DNA of 13,835 bases, taken from positions 1 through 13,835 of the forward strand of contig JAEZYG010000030.1 of assembly GCA_023419175.1 (NCBI GenBank), given 5' to 3'. Position 1 is the first letter of the stretch. Each line of letters begins with the position of its first letter. The stretch is from Actinomycetes bacterium. GTDB lineage: Bacteria > Actinomycetota > Actinomycetes > Propionibacteriales > Propionibacteriaceae. Of the stretch, positions 12,730-13,835 are shown one piece after another. A model generated the notes under the pieces. It ran no database searches. It was not told the DNA's origin and was given only the letters and a program-made list of their open reading frames with translations. The translations under genes and the position numbers were made by a program.

Positions 12730-13409
12730 TGGCTTCACCCCATAAGAAAGGCGTTAAGGGCTCTAAACGGCTTCCTGCCCTGACCTCTCCCGATCAGCCT
12801 TATGCGGTCTTTTCCATCTTGCGCGATCTCTATCCCGAAGCCGATTGCGCGTTGATCCACCGCAATCCCTTTGAACTATTGGTCGCCACCGTCCTATCCG
12901 CCCAAACCACAGATGTGGGAGTCAATAAGGTCACACCGACGCTATTTAACCGATGGCCTACTCCTCAGGCTTTGAGTACAGCCGATGTCTATGAGGTGGA
13001 ACAGACCATTCGCACGATCGGATTTTTCCGGACGAAAGCAGCCAATATCGTCGCTTTAAGCGCCCAACTTATTGACGATTTCGGTGGCGAAGTCCCTGTA
13101 GATCTTGACGATCTGACCACCTTGCCAGGTGTCGGACGAAAGACCGCCCATGTCGTAAGAGGACACGCTTTCAAACTGCCAGCGATCACCACAGACACCC
13201 ATGTGATGCGTCTATCTCGTCGTTTAGGATGGACGAAGGAGAGCAAACCTGTCCCCATCGAGATGGATTTGGCGACTATCTTCCATCCTCAAGATTGGAT
13301 GAAGATGTGCGATAGTCTCATCTGGCATGGACGAGCGATCTGCAAAGCGCGAAAAGCAGACTGCGAACACTGTCCGCTCTCCCATCTATGCCCTGCGATC
13401 GGCGTATGA
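12729..13409 (+). CDS. nth: Endonuclease III (DNA glycosylase/AP lyase)
   Basis: This 226-residue base-excision repair enzyme removes oxidised pyrimidines and nicks AP sites. The helix-hairpin-helix LPGVGRKTAHVV (132-143) contains the catalytic Lys K138. TDTHVMRLSRRLGW (155-168) supplies the catalytic Asp D156. The C-terminal [4Fe-4S] cluster is complete as C205-x6-C212-x2-C215-x5-C221. ATG 12729 overlaps the ridA stop (TGATG); GTG 12726 is an in-frame alternative three bases earlier. The basic N-terminus (SPHKKGVKGSKR) is an extension relative to E. coli Nth. The next gene starts inside its stop codon (ATGA), so the nudix gene is coupled to it. No defect is seen. Confidence 0.96.
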   Translation: MASPHKKGVKGSKRLPALTSPDQPYAVFSILRDLYPEADCALIHRNPFELLVATVLSAQTTDVGVNKVTPTLFNRWPTPQALSTADVYEVEQTIRTIGFFRTKAANIVALSAQLIDDFGGEVPVDLDDLTTLPGVGRKTAHVVRGHAFKLPAITTDTHVMRLSRRLGWTKESKPVPIEMDLATIFHPQDWMKMCDSLIWHGRAICKARKADCEHCPLSHLCPAIGV

Positions 13410-13835
13410 ATACCTCCTATCCTCCACCTTTACTCTCACTCATCGACAGTTCTGTCCCCTATAGCCCAGATATCTACGCTCTTCCTCGCCTTCCCCTATC
13501 GTGGAGTGAGGACAGACGCACACAGCTACCTCCCGATTCAGCGGTCTTAATTCTGCTCACCGATATTGAATCTTCCCCTCACCTTCTCCTCACCAGACGC
13601 CCCTTGTCCATGAAGCATCACGCTGGACAGATCTGCTTCCCTGGAGGAGGGGTAGAAAGTGAGGATCGTTCAGTAATCGACACAGCTGTGCGAGAAAGTC
13701 GCGAGGAGATTGGTCTTGACCCGTCCACGATTTCACTATGTGCGATGCTGCCCACCGGCTATATTCCGGTCAGCAAACGCCGTGTGGCTCCCATTGTGGC
13801 ATGGTGGGATCGTCCACATAGCCTAACGGGATCTC
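13406..13835 (+). CDS. NUDIX hydrolase, CoA pyrophosphatase (NudL-like), C-terminus cut by window edge
   Basis: At least 143 residues are visible before the right edge. The family-specific line LLLTRRPLSMKHHAGQICFP (60-79), followed by GGGVE (80-84), matches the UPF0035/CoA pyrophosphatase signature LLTxR...HxGQxxFPGG. A NUDIX box follows with RESREEIGL (97-105), which supplies the metal-binding glutamates. The early box Glu is replaced by Asp (D87), as also seen in NudL-type proteins. Members cleave CoA or oxidised CoA to 3',5'-ADP and phosphopantetheine. TGYIPVSKRRVAPIVAWW (117-134) fits the actinobacterial branch. ATG 13406 overlaps the nth stop as ATGA. An nth-adjacent NUDIX is typical of Actinobacteria, where a MarP-type protease often lies nearby. 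Cofactor specificity is inferred from family signature. Confidence 0.88.
   Translation, partial: MNTSYPPPLLSLIDSSVPYSPDIYALPRLPLSWSEDRRTQLPPDSAVLILLTDIESSPHLLLTRRPLSMKHHAGQICFPGGGVESEDRSVIDTAVRESREEIGLDPSTISLCAMLPTGYIPVSKRRVAPIVAWWDRPHSLTGS

Overview
The window reads as chromosomal DNA of a moderate-GC actinobacterium; GC looks close to half by eye and was not counted. The strongest clue is the tightly overlapping string DUF4177-like protein, RidA, endonuclease III and CoA-pyrophosphatase-type NUDIX at the right end. This resembles the nth neighbourhood of Mycobacterium and other Actinobacteria. A Holin-X type membrane protein and two promoters that place the -10 box six bases before ATG fit the same group. 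An Actinomycetaceae-like host is a guess. I see no mobile element, CRISPR array, tRNA or rRNA.

Region 1 (1-4871, minus strand) is one polyol/carbohydrate operon read right to left. The order is class II ketose-bisphosphate aldolase, YjbQ/UPF0047 protein, then glucitol-family PTS EIIC (srlA-like), EIIBC (srlE-like), EIIA (srlB-like), GutM, and a homoserine-dehydrogenase-like oxidoreductase (COG4091 type) that runs off the left edge. Most junctions overlap or are only a few bases apart. The usual sorbitol-6-phosphate dehydrogenase SrlD is not in the visible part. The PTS therefore probably feeds another pathway in which an unusual dehydrogenase and an aldolase act on the phosphorylated product. 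An inverted repeat at 4848-4871 just upstream is a good operator candidate. This operon is the best candidate for an undescribed system here.

Region 2 (4872-7291, plus strand) carries ispD (isoprenoid MEP pathway), without ispF or carD beside it in this window. It is followed by brnQ, a branched-chain amino acid:cation symporter whose leader contains a symmetrical inverted repeat. A perfect 32-bp palindrome separates brnQ from the convergent genes to its right.

Region 3 (7305-10907) holds two overlapping minus-strand genes for a heterodimeric ABC exporter (each subunit TMD-NBD). They are divergent from an ogt/MGMT gene. The shared 121-bp promoter region contains a sequence resembling a DtxR/IdeR iron box that overlaps the probable ogt -35 element.

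Region 4 (10908-13835, plus strand) contains ogt with altered active-site prolines, a Holin-X family membrane protein, a terminator, and the DUF4177-ridA-nth-nudix operon. The nudix gene is cut by the right edge. Every stretch longer than 300 bases contains a gene. The longest non-coding gap is about 250 bases, between the aldolase gene and ispD (4815-5064).
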